The notes: a model not told the origin generated them from the letters alone. A stretch of 64,000 nt of DNA from Ottowia thiooxydans DSM 14619 (GCF_000422885.1 NZ_AUGX01000025.1:21508-85507); one strand, 5' to 3'. Positions 54,501 through 63,850 are shown, numbered from the stretch's first letter. Numbers and translations: made by a program.

Positions 54501-54514
54501 TGACAGTTTTGTCA
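54501..54514. promoter_or_regulatory. CusR/CopR-like box upstream of DUF4148 copy 1
   Basis: TGACA-GTTT-TGTCA; extended to ATGACAGTTTTGTCAT it differs at one position from the E. coli CusR box core ATGACAANNTTGTCAT. It is 116 bp before the start of copy 1. It also serves as candidate promoter for the following czcCBA genes. Confidence 0.7.
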
Positions 54515-54539
54515 TCTGAGCTCGACGCGGCTTGCGTTG

Positions 54540-54875
54540 TTAGTTCTGGTACAGCTCGTTTAGCGAGCGGCGCTGCTCCGCTGACTGATCGCGCATTTCG
54601 TCGATGACTTGTTGTCGGGTCTTGGTAGGTGCCGCTGCATTGACGGGCACCGGCACAGACATCTGGATGTACTTCAGCGTGCCATTGGCCCGGGCTGCGT
54701 CCAGCTCCGCGACGACTTGCTGACGCGTGTTGGAACCAATGTGTTCGGGCGTGAATCGAACCACGTCTCCGTTGCTGGCGTGCCAAGCGGTGTCAGCCTG
54801 AGCCAGGTTGGGTGCGGCGAACAAACCCGCGAGAATCGCCAGTGCAGAAATAGAAAGAGATTGGCGTTTGTTCAT
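54540..54875 (-). CDS. DUF4148-like secreted protein, copy 2
   Basis: 111 residues from ATG 54875. Signal peptide (I-S-A-L-A-I-L-A-G-L-F to A-Q-A-D) and T-R-Q-Q-V-V-A-E-L-D-A-A-R-A-N-G-T. About two thirds identical by eye to copy 1 at 54050-54385, with the same length. Its upstream leader repeats that of copy 1, so gene plus promoter were duplicated together. It is divergent from the response-regulator gene. Confidence 0.8.
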   Translation of the reverse strand: MNKRQSLSISALAILAGLFAAPNLAQADTAWHASNGDVVRFTPEHIGSNTRQQVVAELDAARANGTLKYIQMSVPVPVNAAAPTKTRQQVIDEMRDQSAEQRRSLNELYQN

Positions 54876-54988
54876 GGTGATAATTCCTTTGCGTTGGATA
54901 TGCGGTCTTGCTGCCAGACCGCGAGGCATGCCTGAGGGCATGGGATTGACTGTAGAAGTTGGCACCGAACAAGAGCGGGTCATGAACA

Positions 54989-55002
54989 TGACAGTGTTGT
55001 CA
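54989..55002. promoter_or_regulatory. CusR/CopR-like box between DUF4148 copy 2 and response regulator
   Basis: TGACA-GTGT-TGTCA, 114 bp before copy 2 and 33 bp before the response-regulator start codon, so it can serve both divergent promoters. Distance to copy 2 almost equals the copy 1 arrangement (116 bp). Confidence 0.7.
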
Positions 55003-55034
55003 CGCGAACTCGACACATCGCCGCGAGGCAACAC

Positions 55035-55721
55035 ATGAAACTGCTGGTGGTGGAAGATGAGCGAAAGCTCGCCGAATATCTACGTAAGGGGCTGGTCGAG
55101 GAAGGCTACGTGGTTGAAGTGGCCCACAACGGTGTCGACGGCTTGCACATGGCGGTGGAGGGCCATCACGACCTTATCGTTCTCGATTGGATGCTTCCAG
55201 GTATAGATGGCATGAGCATGCTGGCCGCACTGCGGCAATCGACACAAACCCCTGTGCTGATGCTGACTGCGCGGGTCGCGGTCGAAGACAGGGTGCGTGG
55301 CTTGAAAGCCGGGGCGGACGACTACCTCGTCAAACCTTTTGCCTTCACAGAGTTGGTGGCGCGCATTGAAACGCTGCTGAAGCGAAGTACAGCGTCGACC
55401 ACTTCTCAGGAACCCATGCAGCTATCGCTGGCCGATTTGCAGCTCGACCTGGTGCGCCGGCGCGCTACGCGGGCCGGTCAGCGGTTGGATCTCTCTGCCA
55501 AGGAATTCCAGCTGTTGTCGCTGCTGATGCGAAAAGCCGGTGAAGTGTTGTCTCGAACGGAAATCGCAGAACAAGTTTGGGATGTGAATTTTGACCATGG
55601 CACCAACGTGATTGACGTGGCGGTTCGCCGTTTGCGTGCGAAGCTGGACACGCCATTTGATCGGCCGCTGCTGCATACCGTTCGTGGCATGGGTTACGTA
55701 TTGGAGGAGCGCGTACCTTGA
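55035..55721 (+). CDS. OmpR-family response regulator, heavy-metal type (CusR/CzcR/IrlR)
   Basis: 228 residues. The receiver domain (1-118) has E8-D9 style acid pair, phospho-acceptor D51 (V-L-D-W-M-L-P) and K100 (L-V-K-P-F). The winged-helix DNA-binding domain follows (about 130-225; [14 protein letters not shown]). It should switch on the metal-efflux genes. A CusR-like box lies just upstream, suggesting autoregulation. The start overlaps nothing; the stop overlaps the kinase TTG start. Confidence 0.93.
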   Translation: MKLLVVEDERKLAEYLRKGLVEEGYVVEVAHNGVDGLHMAVEGHHDLIVLDWMLPGIDGMSMLAALRQSTQTPVLMLTARVAVEDRVRGLKAGADDYLVKPFAFTELVARIETLLKRSTASTTSQEPMQLSLADLQLDLVRRRATRAGQRLDLSAKEFQLLSLLMRKAGEVLSRTEIAEQVWDVNFDHGTNVIDVAVRRLRAKLDTPFDRPLLHTVRGMGYVLEERVP

Positions 55722-57094
55722 ACAGGTTTTGGGTTCGATCTCTTCGAGGGCGCCTATCGCTTTGGCTGGGTCTGCAGAGCCTTGCCGGCTTGGCGATGGT
55801 CTGCGGCGTTGTATACGCTGCAACCGTTTTTGCATTCGATCTGCGCCAAACGCAGACACTCGAAGAAAAACGGCTTCAGCTTGGACATCTGCTGCAGGAG
55901 CCAGATGGAAATCAGGGCGATGTCGCGTTGCGCCACCGCCTGGACGATTTTTTACTTGGCAACCGAGAGCTATCGCTCAAGTTGTGGCGTGCCGACGGGT
56001 CGCTCTTTTACGAGCACCTCCTAGAGAGAGGAGAGCTGCCGCATCGTGTGGCTCCCTTCGCTATCGAGTCCCGGACGAGTCAGCAAATAGCCGTGCGAGG
56101 CGAGTTGGGATTGGATACTCGGAGCGATCACATGCTGTTGCAGCGGATCGCTTTGGCAATGGCGCTTGCCGTGCTCGGGGGCTGCACTCTTATATCGGCG
56201 GGAGGGTATTGGCTGGTGCGGCAGGGGCTCAAACCGGTGAGACAGTTGATCGAGCAAACGCGCCTGCTAACTGCTGATACCTTGCACCAGCGGTTGGACG
56301 CCACTTACCAACCCGAAGAGCTGGCGCCGTTGATCACGCAGTTCAACCAGCTGCTGGAAAGGCTCGAAGGCGCGTATGAGCATCTGGAGAGCTTCAACGC
56401 AGACGTGGCGCATGAACTGCGCACGCCGCTGGCCAATTTGATGGGTGAGACCGAACTCGCATTGCGCAAAAGCCGGGGTGCAGAAGACCTGCGGGAAGTG
56501 TTGGGCTCCAACCTGGAAGAGTTGCATAGGATCACCAGCATTGTCCAGGACATGCTCTTTCTATCGCAGGCAGACCGTGGTTCATTGGCTCGCCGTGAGT
56601 CGGTGAAAAATCTACATGCGGTGGCTACCAAGTTAGCTGAATACCATGAGGCCGCATTGGAGGAGGCGCAGCTGGCGCTTCGCGTGGAGGGCGATGCTGC
56701 AGGCGCATTCGACATTGCTCTGATCGAGCGTGCGTTGTCGAATCTTCTCTCTAATGCCACGCGCCATGCCGAGCCTGAAACTACCGTGCGGGTGGAGATC
56801 ACGACACACCAGGATCAGGTAACGGTGCAGGTGGTCAACCACGGAGCCACCATAGCCCCGGAACACATCTCGCATCTGTTTGATCGCTTTTATAGAGTGG
56901 AGACCTCTCGAACAGGAGCAGCCTCTCACCATGGGCTCGGCCTGGCTATTGTGGCCGCCGTCGCGCGGATGCACGGAGGCGGAACATTCGCGAGGTCGGA
57001 GGCAGGACTGACTACGATCGGTTTCACCTTGTCAATGAGTGACGAGGTGAAACCTTCGCACGGCCCAGGTCTCAATGGGCGCCGAGTGCAATAG
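55718..57094 (+). CDS. Heavy-metal sensor histidine kinase
   Basis: 458 residues, initiating at TTG (55718) inside the response-regulator stop. Two membrane helices (about 15-40 and 145-168) border a periplasmic sensor domain; then HAMP, phospho-acceptor H232 in [11 protein letters not shown]-box [11 protein letters not shown] and the G-boxes. Typical CusS/CzcS-type partner of the preceding response regulator. Ligand is probably a divalent or copper ion reaching the periplasm. Confidence 0.92.
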   Translation: MNRFWVRSLRGRLSLWLGLQSLAGLAMVCGVVYAATVFAFDLRQTQTLEEKRLQLGHLLQEPDGNQGDVALRHRLDDFLLGNRELSLKLWRADGSLFYEHLLERGELPHRVAPFAIESRTSQQIAVRGELGLDTRSDHMLLQRIALAMALAVLGGCTLISAGGYWLVRQGLKPVRQLIEQTRLLTADTLHQRLDATYQPEELAPLITQFNQLLERLEGAYEHLESFNADVAHELRTPLANLMGETELALRKSRGAEDLREVLGSNLEELHRITSIVQDMLFLSQADRGSLARRESVKNLHAVATKLAEYHEAALEEAQLALRVEGDAAGAFDIALIERALSNLLSNATRHAEPETTVRVEITTHQDQVTVQVVNHGATIAPEHISHLFDRFYRVETSRTGAASHHGLGLAIVAAVARMHGGGTFARSEAGLTTIGFTLSMSDEVKPSHGPGLNGRRVQ

Positions 57095-57114
57095 CGCGCG
57101 TGTGATCTAAGGTT

Positions 57115-58008
57115 TTAACCGCCGCGGGCTTTCCAGTTCGCAATCTGGGTCCGTAGCGCGGTGACCAGCGCCAAGGGCTCATCCAACATGATGTGATGCC
57201 GCGCGTTCGGAATCTCCACGACTGCGAGCACACCCGCGAAAGTCTCAACGCAGAACTTGCGCACGCTTTCGTCAATGCGTGCACTCAAGGCGCCCCACAT
57301 CAGCGCGACCGGGCAGCGCATAGTGAGCAGGTCTTGCACGAAATCACGCGGCCGTGGTTGTGAGAGCGCAGGGGGATCGAATTTCCAGCGCCAGCCGCCC
57401 GCCTCCGGTTTGATCGAATGCTCGGCAATGTGCTGCAGGTAGAACCCACAGGTGACTTCCTGCTCCGGCAAGACCTTGTAGCGCGCGAGCGTGCTTTCGC
57501 GCGTGGGGTAAATCCTGGGGATGGGGTTAGACCTCACAAACGGCGAAGGCCCTCTGTCATCAGCCTCATAAGGCGGTGAATCGAGCACGACGAGGCCGGC
57601 CAGGCGCTCGCCGTAGGCGCGGGCGAGCATGATGGACACGAACCCACCCAGGCTGTGTCCCACAACTATCGGCTTCTGGCCCGGGGCCAAGGTGTCTGCC
57701 ACAGTCATCACCTGCTGCGCACACCGTTCCCGGTCGTACAGGCCGCTGTGCGCGCTATCGCCCATGCCTGGCAGATCTGTCGCGATCACGTGATGGTCTG
57801 CCGCCAGAAGCGGAGCGATGAACCGCCACCATTCTGCATTGGCCGCGTTGCCATGAACGAGCATGATAGGCGGCTTGGCTTGATCGCCCCAGGCGATGTA
57901 GTGGATGTCGCAGCCGTCCACATCAATAAAGCCTTCGCGACTTGGCATGGCCTGCGCGGCCCGGGCCCATTCGGGCATTGCGTTCTCAATTTTCAATTCA
58001 GCATCCAT
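57115..58008 (-). CDS. Alpha/beta hydrolase
   Basis: About 297 residues from ATG 58008. Oxyanion segment L-V-H-G-N-A-A-N, nucleophile elbow V-G-H-S-L-G-G-F and a late His in A-R-H-H-I-M-L-D give a complete catalytic triad together with an aspartate. The enzyme resembles bacterial epoxide hydrolases/esterases; substrate is unknown. It is convergent with the sensor kinase and not in an operon with the following genes. Confidence 0.85.
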   Translation of the reverse strand: MDAELKIENAMPEWARAAQAMPSREGFIDVDGCDIHYIAWGDQAKPPIMLVHGNAANAEWWRFIAPLLAADHHVIATDLPGMGDSAHSGLYDRERCAQQVMTVADTLAPGQKPIVVGHSLGGFVSIMLARAYGERLAGLVVLDSPPYEADDRGPSPFVRSNPIPRIYPTRESTLARYKVLPEQEVTCGFYLQHIAEHSIKPEAGGWRWKFDPPALSQPRPRDFVQDLLTMRCPVALMWGALSARIDESVRKFCVETFAGVLAVVEIPNARHHIMLDEPLALVTALRTQIANWKARGG

Positions 58009-58327
58009 CAGCCCAATAGTAGCTGCGTAGGAACGACGTTTCTGTCGCCAATGCACGCTCTTGGCGGCTGTTTCCTGGGTCCGCCGAGCTCCTGCTCGAC
58101 ATTGCAGTGCGAGCAAACCTCCCGAATGCAGGCTTGGCCCTCAGCGGTCCCAGAGTGAAAGCCCTCGCGATGAGCGGCCCAATCGCTCCAATTTCATCGC
58201 TTTCAGCAAGTGCAACTTGCGAATCCTTCAAGGTTTCGCGGGCTAGTCCCAGGAGGCAGGGGAGCCTAAAGTCCAACCATCGCGTGTGCCGGCCTGGCGC
58301 ATGCCTCTTGCATCCAAGGAATCGATC
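58009..58327. other. 319-bp gap, no gene seen
   Basis: Divergent gap between the alpha/beta hydrolase and alcohol dehydrogenase genes. It holds both promoters by position. No long palindrome, terminator or recognisable RNA was seen; short frames that cross it do not resemble any family. Confidence 0.4.
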
Positions 58328-59383
58328 ATGCGCACCACAGGTTATGCCGCTTACAGCCCCACCTCCCCGTTGGCTCTATTTCAGTTCGAGCGCCGCAGTT
58401 TGCGTGCCAACGATGTCGCGATGGAGATTCTCTATAGTGGAGTCTGCCACTCTGATCTGCACACTGCTCGCAACGACTGGGGCTGGAGCTACTACCCCAT
58501 CGTCACGGGCCACGAGATCGTGGGCCGCGTCACGGCAGTCGGTGTGCAGGTCGAAAAATACAAGGTAGGCGATCACGTGGCGGTAGGTTGCATGGTGGAC
58601 AGTTGTATGTCGTGCGATCAATGCCGCAAAGGCGAAGAACAGCTCTGCCGCGCTGGCAACACTGGTACTTACGCTAGCCAGGACCGCGTGACGGGCGAGA
58701 ACACCCACGGGGGCTATTCGAAGCACCTGGTGGTGCGGGAAGATTTTTGCCTGCGTGTGCCAGAAGGCCTGGACCTTGCGCGCACGGCTCCGCTGCTGTG
58801 TGCCGGTATCACTACCTATTCGCCCCTACGCACCTGGAATGTGGGCCCCGGCAGCCGAGTAGGGGTGGTGGGCTTGGGCGGTCTCGGCCATATGGCTGTC
58901 AAGCTGGCCGTTGGATTAGGGGCCGACGTTACCGTGCTTAGCCGCAGTGCTGACAAGACTGCGGATGCGCTGGAGCTGGGTGCGGACCGGTTGCTCATCT
59001 CTTCCGATTCAGAGGCCATGGCGCAAGCGGCGAACGGCTTTGATCTGATCATTGACACCGTACCCGTCAAGCACGATCTCAACCCCTATCTGCCTTTGCT
59101 GGATGTAGACGGCACGCTGGTCATCGTTGGCCAGATCGGCCCGATGGAGGAGACCAACACCGTGCCTCTGTTGTTGGGCCGCCGCCGTATCGCCGGCTCA
59201 CCCATTGGCGGCATCCGCGAGACGCAGGAAATGCTGGACTTCTGCGCCAAGAAAAATATCTTGCCCGATTGCGAAATGATCCGCATGGACCAGATCAACG
59301 AGGCCTTTGAACGCATGGAAAAGGCCGACGTGCGCTACCGCTTTGTGATCGATATGGCTTCGCTACCGGCTGAAGCAGCTTGA
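58328..59383 (+). CDS. Zinc-dependent alcohol dehydrogenase (YahK/CAD-like)
   Basis: About 351 residues from ATG 58328. Catalytic zinc ligands appear in G-V-C-H-S-D and G-H-E-I-V-G, structural zinc cysteines in C-M-V-D-S-C-M-S-C-D-Q-C (with C-R-A later), and the nucleotide motif is G-L-G-G-L-G-H. It is the cinnamyl-alcohol-dehydrogenase/aldehyde-reductase branch, normally NADPH-dependent. First gene of an operon with an exporter, an esterase and others. Confidence 0.92.
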   Translation: MRTTGYAAYSPTSPLALFQFERRSLRANDVAMEILYSGVCHSDLHTARNDWGWSYYPIVTGHEIVGRVTAVGVQVEKYKVGDHVAVGCMVDSCMSCDQCRKGEEQLCRAGNTGTYASQDRVTGENTHGGYSKHLVVREDFCLRVPEGLDLARTAPLLCAGITTYSPLRTWNVGPGSRVGVVGLGGLGHMAVKLAVGLGADVTVLSRSADKTADALELGADRLLISSDSEAMAQAANGFDLIIDTVPVKHDLNPYLPLLDVDGTLVIVGQIGPMEETNTVPLLLGRRRIAGSPIGGIRETQEMLDFCAKKNILPDCEMIRMDQINEAFERMEKADVRYRFVIDMASLPAEAA

Positions 59384-59394
59384 GGTCTGCTTCA

Positions 59395-60612
59395 ATGCCT
59401 ACGCGTCCGCCCGCCGGGGAGCTGCGCCTGTTGTTGATCCTCAGCGCCTTGATGGCTTTCACATCGCTCTCTACTGACATCTACCTGCCGGCCATGCCAC
59501 AGATGCAGCGTGAGTTGCATGGCAATGTGGAACTGACGATCACCAGCTTTCTGATCGGCTTTGCGCTGGCGCAGTTGATCTGGGGACCGGTAAGTGATCG
59601 TATTGGAAGGCGCCGGCCTCTGATCATTGGTGTCGCTTTGTTTGTGGTGGGGTCGATAGGTTGCGCGCTGTCGCAGACCATGGACCAGATCGTGTTCTGG
59701 CGGATGTTTCAAGCGTTTGGTGCCTGCACCGGCCCCATGCTCGCCCGAGCCATGGTGCGCGATCTGTATCCGCGAACTCAGGCGGCCAAGACCTTGTCTA
59801 CGCTGACGGTGATCATGGCGATCGCACCCATCATCGGGCCACTGCTTGGCGGGCAGATCGTGCGCTTCGGTACCTGGCACGGCATCTTCTGGCTCTTGGC
59901 TGCAATCGGCGTGCTGATGCTGCTGTCGCTGCGCTATTTGCCAGAAACCTTGCCCCTCGAGAGCCGTGCCACAACGCCGGCACTCTCCGCTTTTGCGGAT
60001 TACCGTGCGCTGCTCGGCAACGCGGTGTTCATGCGCTACGCATTGTGCGTGACTATGTTCTATGTCAGCGCCTACGCCTTCATCACCGGATCGCCTCGTG
60101 TCTACATAGAGTACTTCCACGTGGCGCCCGAGCACTATGGTTGGCTGTTTGGACTGAACATCATCGGCCTCATGGCGATGAGCCTCATCAACCGAAAGTT
60201 GGTTAGCCGTTTCAGCCTGGACACCTTGCTGCGCGCCGCCGCGGCAGTTGCAGCGCTGGGCTTGCTGGCGGGTATGGGTTTGGCTGAGTTGCACGTTGGT
60301 GGATTGCTTGGCGTGGTGGTTCCGGTGTTCGTGTTCTTCTCCATGAATGGCGTCATTGCGGCCAATGCCACCGCAGCTGCTCTTGATGGCGTACAGCCCC
60401 AACTCGCAGGCTCAGCCGCAGCCCTGATTGGCTCGCTCCAGTACGGCAGCGGCATTATTTCCTCGCTGTTGCTAGCGGCGCTGTCTGACGACACTCCCCA
60501 CACCCTGATCGTGGTGATGACTGTGTTTGCCGTGGCGTCTGCTGCCGCTGCGTTCTGGCGGCGTGGCAGCCCGTTAGTCGAAGTGCCGCCGTATTGCCAT
60601 GAATCAGCTTGA
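59395..60612 (+). CDS. Bcr/CflA-family multidrug MFS transporter
   Basis: About 405 residues with twelve membrane helices. The Bcr/CflA signature S-T-D-I-Y-L-P-A-M-P and the loop motif G-P-V-S-D-R-I-G-R-R-R-P are present. It probably exports a drug or toxic metabolite using proton motive force. ATG 59395 follows GAGGT; TTG at 59380 is an alternative overlapping the alcohol dehydrogenase stop. Its stop overlaps the next reading frame region closely. Confidence 0.92.
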   Translation: MPTRPPAGELRLLLILSALMAFTSLSTDIYLPAMPQMQRELHGNVELTITSFLIGFALAQLIWGPVSDRIGRRRPLIIGVALFVVGSIGCALSQTMDQIVFWRMFQAFGACTGPMLARAMVRDLYPRTQAAKTLSTLTVIMAIAPIIGPLLGGQIVRFGTWHGIFWLLAAIGVLMLLSLRYLPETLPLESRATTPALSAFADYRALLGNAVFMRYALCVTMFYVSAYAFITGSPRVYIEYFHVAPEHYGWLFGLNIIGLMAMSLINRKLVSRFSLDTLLRAAAAVAALGLLAGMGLAELHVGGLLGVVVPVFVFFSMNGVIAANATAAALDGVQPQLAGSAAALIGSLQYGSGIISSLLLAALSDDTPHTLIVVMTVFAVASAAAAFWRRGSPLVEVPPYCHESA

Positions 60613-60652
60613 CCTTGAAAGCCTCCCTTCCCTCACTCTAAAGGCTGATCTC

Positions 60653-61726
60653 ATGAAGCCCTTATTACCTTTCATGGCGCTCACCCTCTCCGCTCTCATC
60701 AGTGCCGGCGTCCATGCGCAGCCTGCTCCCTCGGCGCCACTCGTGATCCAACAACAAGGCAGCTTTGCGGCTGGCGGAAGCATGGCCACTGCGCCCGGGC
60801 AATTCGACCCTCGCAAGCCACTCGAACCTGCTGGCCAGACCTATCGCGGTGACCATGCTCGCGCTTTCTTCCAGATTCCTGCGGATGCGCGGCCACTGCC
60901 CATCGTCATGTGGCATGGCGCTGGCCAGTTTTCCAAGACCTGGGAAACCACAGCCGACGGACGTGAAGGATTTCAGACCATTTTTTTGCGCCGCAAGTTT
61001 GGGGTGTTCCTGGTCGACCAACCGCGACGCGGTGCTGCGGGGCGCAGCATGGTGGAGGGCAACATCAAACCCACGCCGGACGAGCAGCTTTGGTTCAACC
61101 AGTTCCGTATAGGTGTTTGGCCAAACTATTTCCCTGGCGTTCAGTTCGCTCAAGACCCGGAAACACTGAATCAGTACTTCCGCGCCATGACTCCGAACAC
61201 GGGCCCGTTTGACATGCAAGTGGTGTCTGATGGCGTGGCGGCTGTGGTCGAGCGTGCGGGCCCATCTATTTTGTTCACGCATTCGCAAAGCGGGGGCCCG
61301 GGGTGGCTGACCGCCATCAAGAGCGAGAAAGTGCGCGCCATCGTGTCATTCGAGCCCGGCAGCAGCTTCATTTTCCCGGAAGGTGAGCTGCCCGAGCCGA
61401 TCAAGAACGCATTTGACACCGTGGCCGGTGTGACAGTGAGCATGCAGCAGTTTCGCGCACTCACGAAGATTCCTATCCTGGTGCTCTACGGCGACAACAT
61501 TCCCTCCGAATCCGTGGACCTGCCCGCCCAGGACAGCTGGCGTGCGCGGCTTCAGATGGCGCGTGCCTGGCGAGACACCATCAACCGCCATGGGGGCGAT
61601 GCGACCGTAATGCACTTGCCGGAGATCGGTATCCGTGGCAACACGCACTTTCCTTTCTCGGATCGGAACAACGTGCAGATCGCAGACCTGGTGACCAAAT
61701 TCCTGGCCGACAAGAAGCTCGACTAG
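60653..61726 (+). CDS. Secreted alpha/beta hydrolase (esterase-like)
   Basis: About 357 residues from ATG 60653. A signal peptide (M-K-P-L-L-P-F-M-A-L to G-V-H-A-Q) is followed by an oxyanion segment W-H-G-A-G-Q-F-S, a nucleophile in T-H-S-Q-S-G-G-P and a late His in G-N-T-H-F-P-F. It resembles periplasmic carboxylesterases of unknown substrate. It lies between a transporter gene and a secreted CMD-like protein, suggesting a shared periplasmic detoxification role. Confidence 0.8.
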   Translation: MKPLLPFMALTLSALISAGVHAQPAPSAPLVIQQQGSFAAGGSMATAPGQFDPRKPLEPAGQTYRGDHARAFFQIPADARPLPIVMWHGAGQFSKTWETTADGREGFQTIFLRRKFGVFLVDQPRRGAAGRSMVEGNIKPTPDEQLWFNQFRIGVWPNYFPGVQFAQDPETLNQYFRAMTPNTGPFDMQVVSDGVAAVVERAGPSILFTHSQSGGPGWLTAIKSEKVRAIVSFEPGSSFIFPEGELPEPIKNAFDTVAGVTVSMQQFRALTKIPILVLYGDNIPSESVDLPAQDSWRARLQMARAWRDTINRHGGDATVMHLPEIGIRGNTHFPFSDRNNVQIADLVTKFLADKKLD

Positions 61727-61746
61727 TGCTCCAGCACGGTGTGTGT

Positions 61747-61800
61747 TGGCCGTTCGCCCTGAGCTTGTCGAAGGGCTTCGAGCCCTCTCAGGACGAGCGG
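61747..61800. repeat. REP-like dispersed repeat
   Basis: CCGTTCGCCCTGAGCTTGTC, GAAGGGCTTCGAGCCC and TCTCAGGACGAGCGG units; same family as 8400-8500 and 35846-35960. It lies between the esterase and CMD genes. Confidence 0.65.
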
Positions 61801-61880
61801 AATTCAAATTTCATAAGGCCGCATTCATACGACCCCGCTTAGAGCTTTCCCCGATCTTTCAAACTATCCCAAACTGCCCC

Positions 61881-62651
61881 ATGAAACTGCTTCAATTCCT
61901 GACCGCCGGCCTGTTGGCTGCTACCGCCCTGGATGCCAGCGCGCAAAGTAGCGTGCCCGACACCCCCGCAGCCCGCATGGCACGGGAAACCGCCCCACAA
62001 CTGTTCGCCTACACGCAAGATGTGCTGTTCGGCGATGTCTGGAAGCGCAAGGAGCTAGCTCCGCGAGATCGCAGCCTGGTGACGCTTTCCACGCTCGTGG
62101 CCAACGGCCAGGCTGCGCAGATGACCTCTCACATCAATCTGGGCCTGGACAACGGGCTCAAACCTTCAGAGATCGTCGGTTTGATCACTCACTTGGCCTT
62201 CTACACCGGCTGGCCCAATGCCATGTCGTCAGTGGGCGTGGCGCGGGAGGTGTTCACGCGGCGAGGTATTTCCGCCGACGCATTGAAGCCAGTTACAGAG
62301 CAATTGCTGGCCGTGGAACCGGAAGCCGAGGCCCGGCGGGCAGCCACGGTGAAGCAGAACGTCGCGCCCACCGCGCCGGCATTGGCCCGCTATACCGACG
62401 ACGTGCTGTTTGCCGATCTATGGCGCCGCCAAGACCTGGCACCACGAGACCGTAGCATCGTCACCATGACCGCGCTGATTGCCCGTGGTCAGGTGGAGCA
62501 GATACCATTCCACCTGAATCGCGCCATGGACAATGGCCTCACGCAGGTGCAAGCCGCGGAGGTCGTGACGCATCTGGCCTTCTACGCTGGCTGGCCAAGG
62601 GCCATGTCAGCACTTCCTGTACTTCAAACCGTGTTCGCAGAACGCAAGTAA
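61881..62651 (+). CDS. Double carboxymuconolactone-decarboxylase-domain secreted protein
   Basis: About 256 residues from ATG 61881 with a signal peptide (F-L-T-A-G-L-L-A to A-S-A-Q-S). Two CMD-like domains are tandem: H-I-N-L-G-L-D-N-G-L-K-P with H-L-A-F-Y-T-G-W-P-N-A, and H-L-N-R-A-M-D-N-G-L-T-Q with H-L-A-F-Y-A-G-W-P-R-A. The AhpD CxxC is absent, so peroxidase activity is unlikely. Secreted double-CMD proteins are poorly described; a decarboxylase or tautomerase role is possible. Confidence 0.85.
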   Translation: MKLLQFLTAGLLAATALDASAQSSVPDTPAARMARETAPQLFAYTQDVLFGDVWKRKELAPRDRSLVTLSTLVANGQAAQMTSHINLGLDNGLKPSEIVGLITHLAFYTGWPNAMSSVGVAREVFTRRGISADALKPVTEQLLAVEPEAEARRAATVKQNVAPTAPALARYTDDVLFADLWRRQDLAPRDRSIVTMTALIARGQVEQIPFHLNRAMDNGLTQVQAAEVVTHLAFYAGWPRAMSALPVLQTVFAERK

Positions 62652-63782
62652 ATGATGAAGCTTTCTCGCTGGTGGCGAATCCTTGTCTGGCTGGTGCTGG
62701 CCGTGCTCGTGCTTTGCGCGGGCACATACGCCTATCTGCAACAAGCTAAATTTGGCGCGTTACCGCAAGGAGCTCGTCTGGATGCGGCGCGCAACTCGCC
62801 GAATCACGGGGGCGAGGGCTTTCGCAATCTTGTCGAGACACCTATCCGTACTACCGATAGCGGCTTCGTGGCCAATATCTGGTCCATGATGTGGGATAGC
62901 AATGAACGCTTGAAGCCCATCGCGCCCATTCCAGCCGTTAAACGTGATCTGCGAGCACTCGATCGCGCTGAGGACCTGGTGGTCTGGCTGGGCCACTCCT
63001 CCTACTTTATCCAGATAGGCGGCAAGCGCATTCTGATTGACCCGGTGTTCAGCACAGACGCGGCCCCGGCGCCCTATCTCAATGCGGCCTTCTCCGGCAG
63101 CACCCCATACACGGCAGAAGACATACCAGACATCGACTACCTTCTGATCTCACACGATCACTGGGACCATCTGGATCACCCGAGTGCATTGGCGCTACGT
63201 GAGCGCGTGCGGCATGTCGTTACAGGGCTCGGTGTTGGGGCCAATTTTGAGCGCTGGGGCTACCTGCCCGAGCGTATCCACGAAGCGGATTGGAACGCCG
63301 TGCTGAAGCTGGACGAAGGCTTGAGCATTCATGTGCTGCCCGCCCGGCACTTCTCTGGCCGGCTGCTGTTGCGCAATCAGACGCTGTGGGTGGCGTACGC
63401 GCTGGTGACGCCCCAAAGGCGTATGTTCTTCAGCGGTGACAGCGGCTATGGGCCGCATTTCCTTGATATTGGCAAGCAGTTTGGTGGCTTTGACTTTGCG
63501 GCGCTGGATGCGGGGCAATATGACCCGCGCTGGGCTCATGTTCATATGTTCCCTGAGCAAGCTGCGCAGGCTGCTGAAGACCTGGGCACTAAGGTGCTGG
63601 TGCCTGGGCATGCTGGGCGGTTCAAGCTTGCGGCGCATGATTGGGATGAGCCGTTTGAGCGCCTTATGAAGGCTAGTCAGGGGAGGGGGTATCGGCTGCT
63701 TACTCCGCCGATTGGGGAGATTGTGAGGTTGGGCGACGCGACGCAGACGTTCGCCTCGTGGTGGCGCCCGGCGCGACCTTGA
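62652..63782 (+). CDS. MBL-fold metallo-hydrolase with N-terminal anchor (NAPE-PLD/UlaG-like)
   Basis: 376 residues beginning directly after the preceding stop codon. A hydrophobic anchor (about 5-28) precedes the metallo-beta-lactamase fold: W-L-G-H-S-S-Y, then H-D-H-W-D-H-L-D-H with the two-metal ligands, a G-D-S-G-Y segment and H-A-G near the end. The layout resembles N-acyl-phosphatidylethanolamine phospholipase D and related hydrolases. Substrate is unknown. Confidence 0.88.
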   Translation: MMKLSRWWRILVWLVLAVLVLCAGTYAYLQQAKFGALPQGARLDAARNSPNHGGEGFRNLVETPIRTTDSGFVANIWSMMWDSNERLKPIAPIPAVKRDLRALDRAEDLVVWLGHSSYFIQIGGKRILIDPVFSTDAAPAPYLNAAFSGSTPYTAEDIPDIDYLLISHDHWDHLDHPSALALRERVRHVVTGLGVGANFERWGYLPERIHEADWNAVLKLDEGLSIHVLPARHFSGRLLLRNQTLWVAYALVTPQRRMFFSGDSGYGPHFLDIGKQFGGFDFAALDAGQYDPRWAHVHMFPEQAAQAAEDLGTKVLVPGHAGRFKLAAHDWDEPFERLMKASQGRGYRLLTPPIGEIVRLGDATQTFASWWRPARP

Positions 63783-63784
63783 CC

Positions 63785-63850
63785 CCCTCTCCCTCTCCCT
63801 CTGGGAGAGGGCTGGGCGGGGCCGGCCAACCGGTGAGGGCAAGCGGCGGT
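63785..63850. repeat. CCCTCTCCC-TCT-GGGAGAGGG dispersed repeat, second copy
   Basis: CCCTCTCCC (63791-63799), TCT, GGGAGAGGG (63803-63811), followed by a GC-rich stretch and GTGAGGGCAAGCGGC (63834-63848), as at 39223-39265. Preceded by an extra CTCTCC tandem. The remainder to 64000 has hairpin GCCGGG/CCCGGC (about 63903-63920) and no gene. Confidence 0.75.

Noticed and set aside
59392..60402. 336-residue antisense frame opposite the MFS gene
   Set aside because: The opposite strand encodes a full Bcr/CflA transporter with family motifs; the antisense product is His/Gln-rich nonsense.
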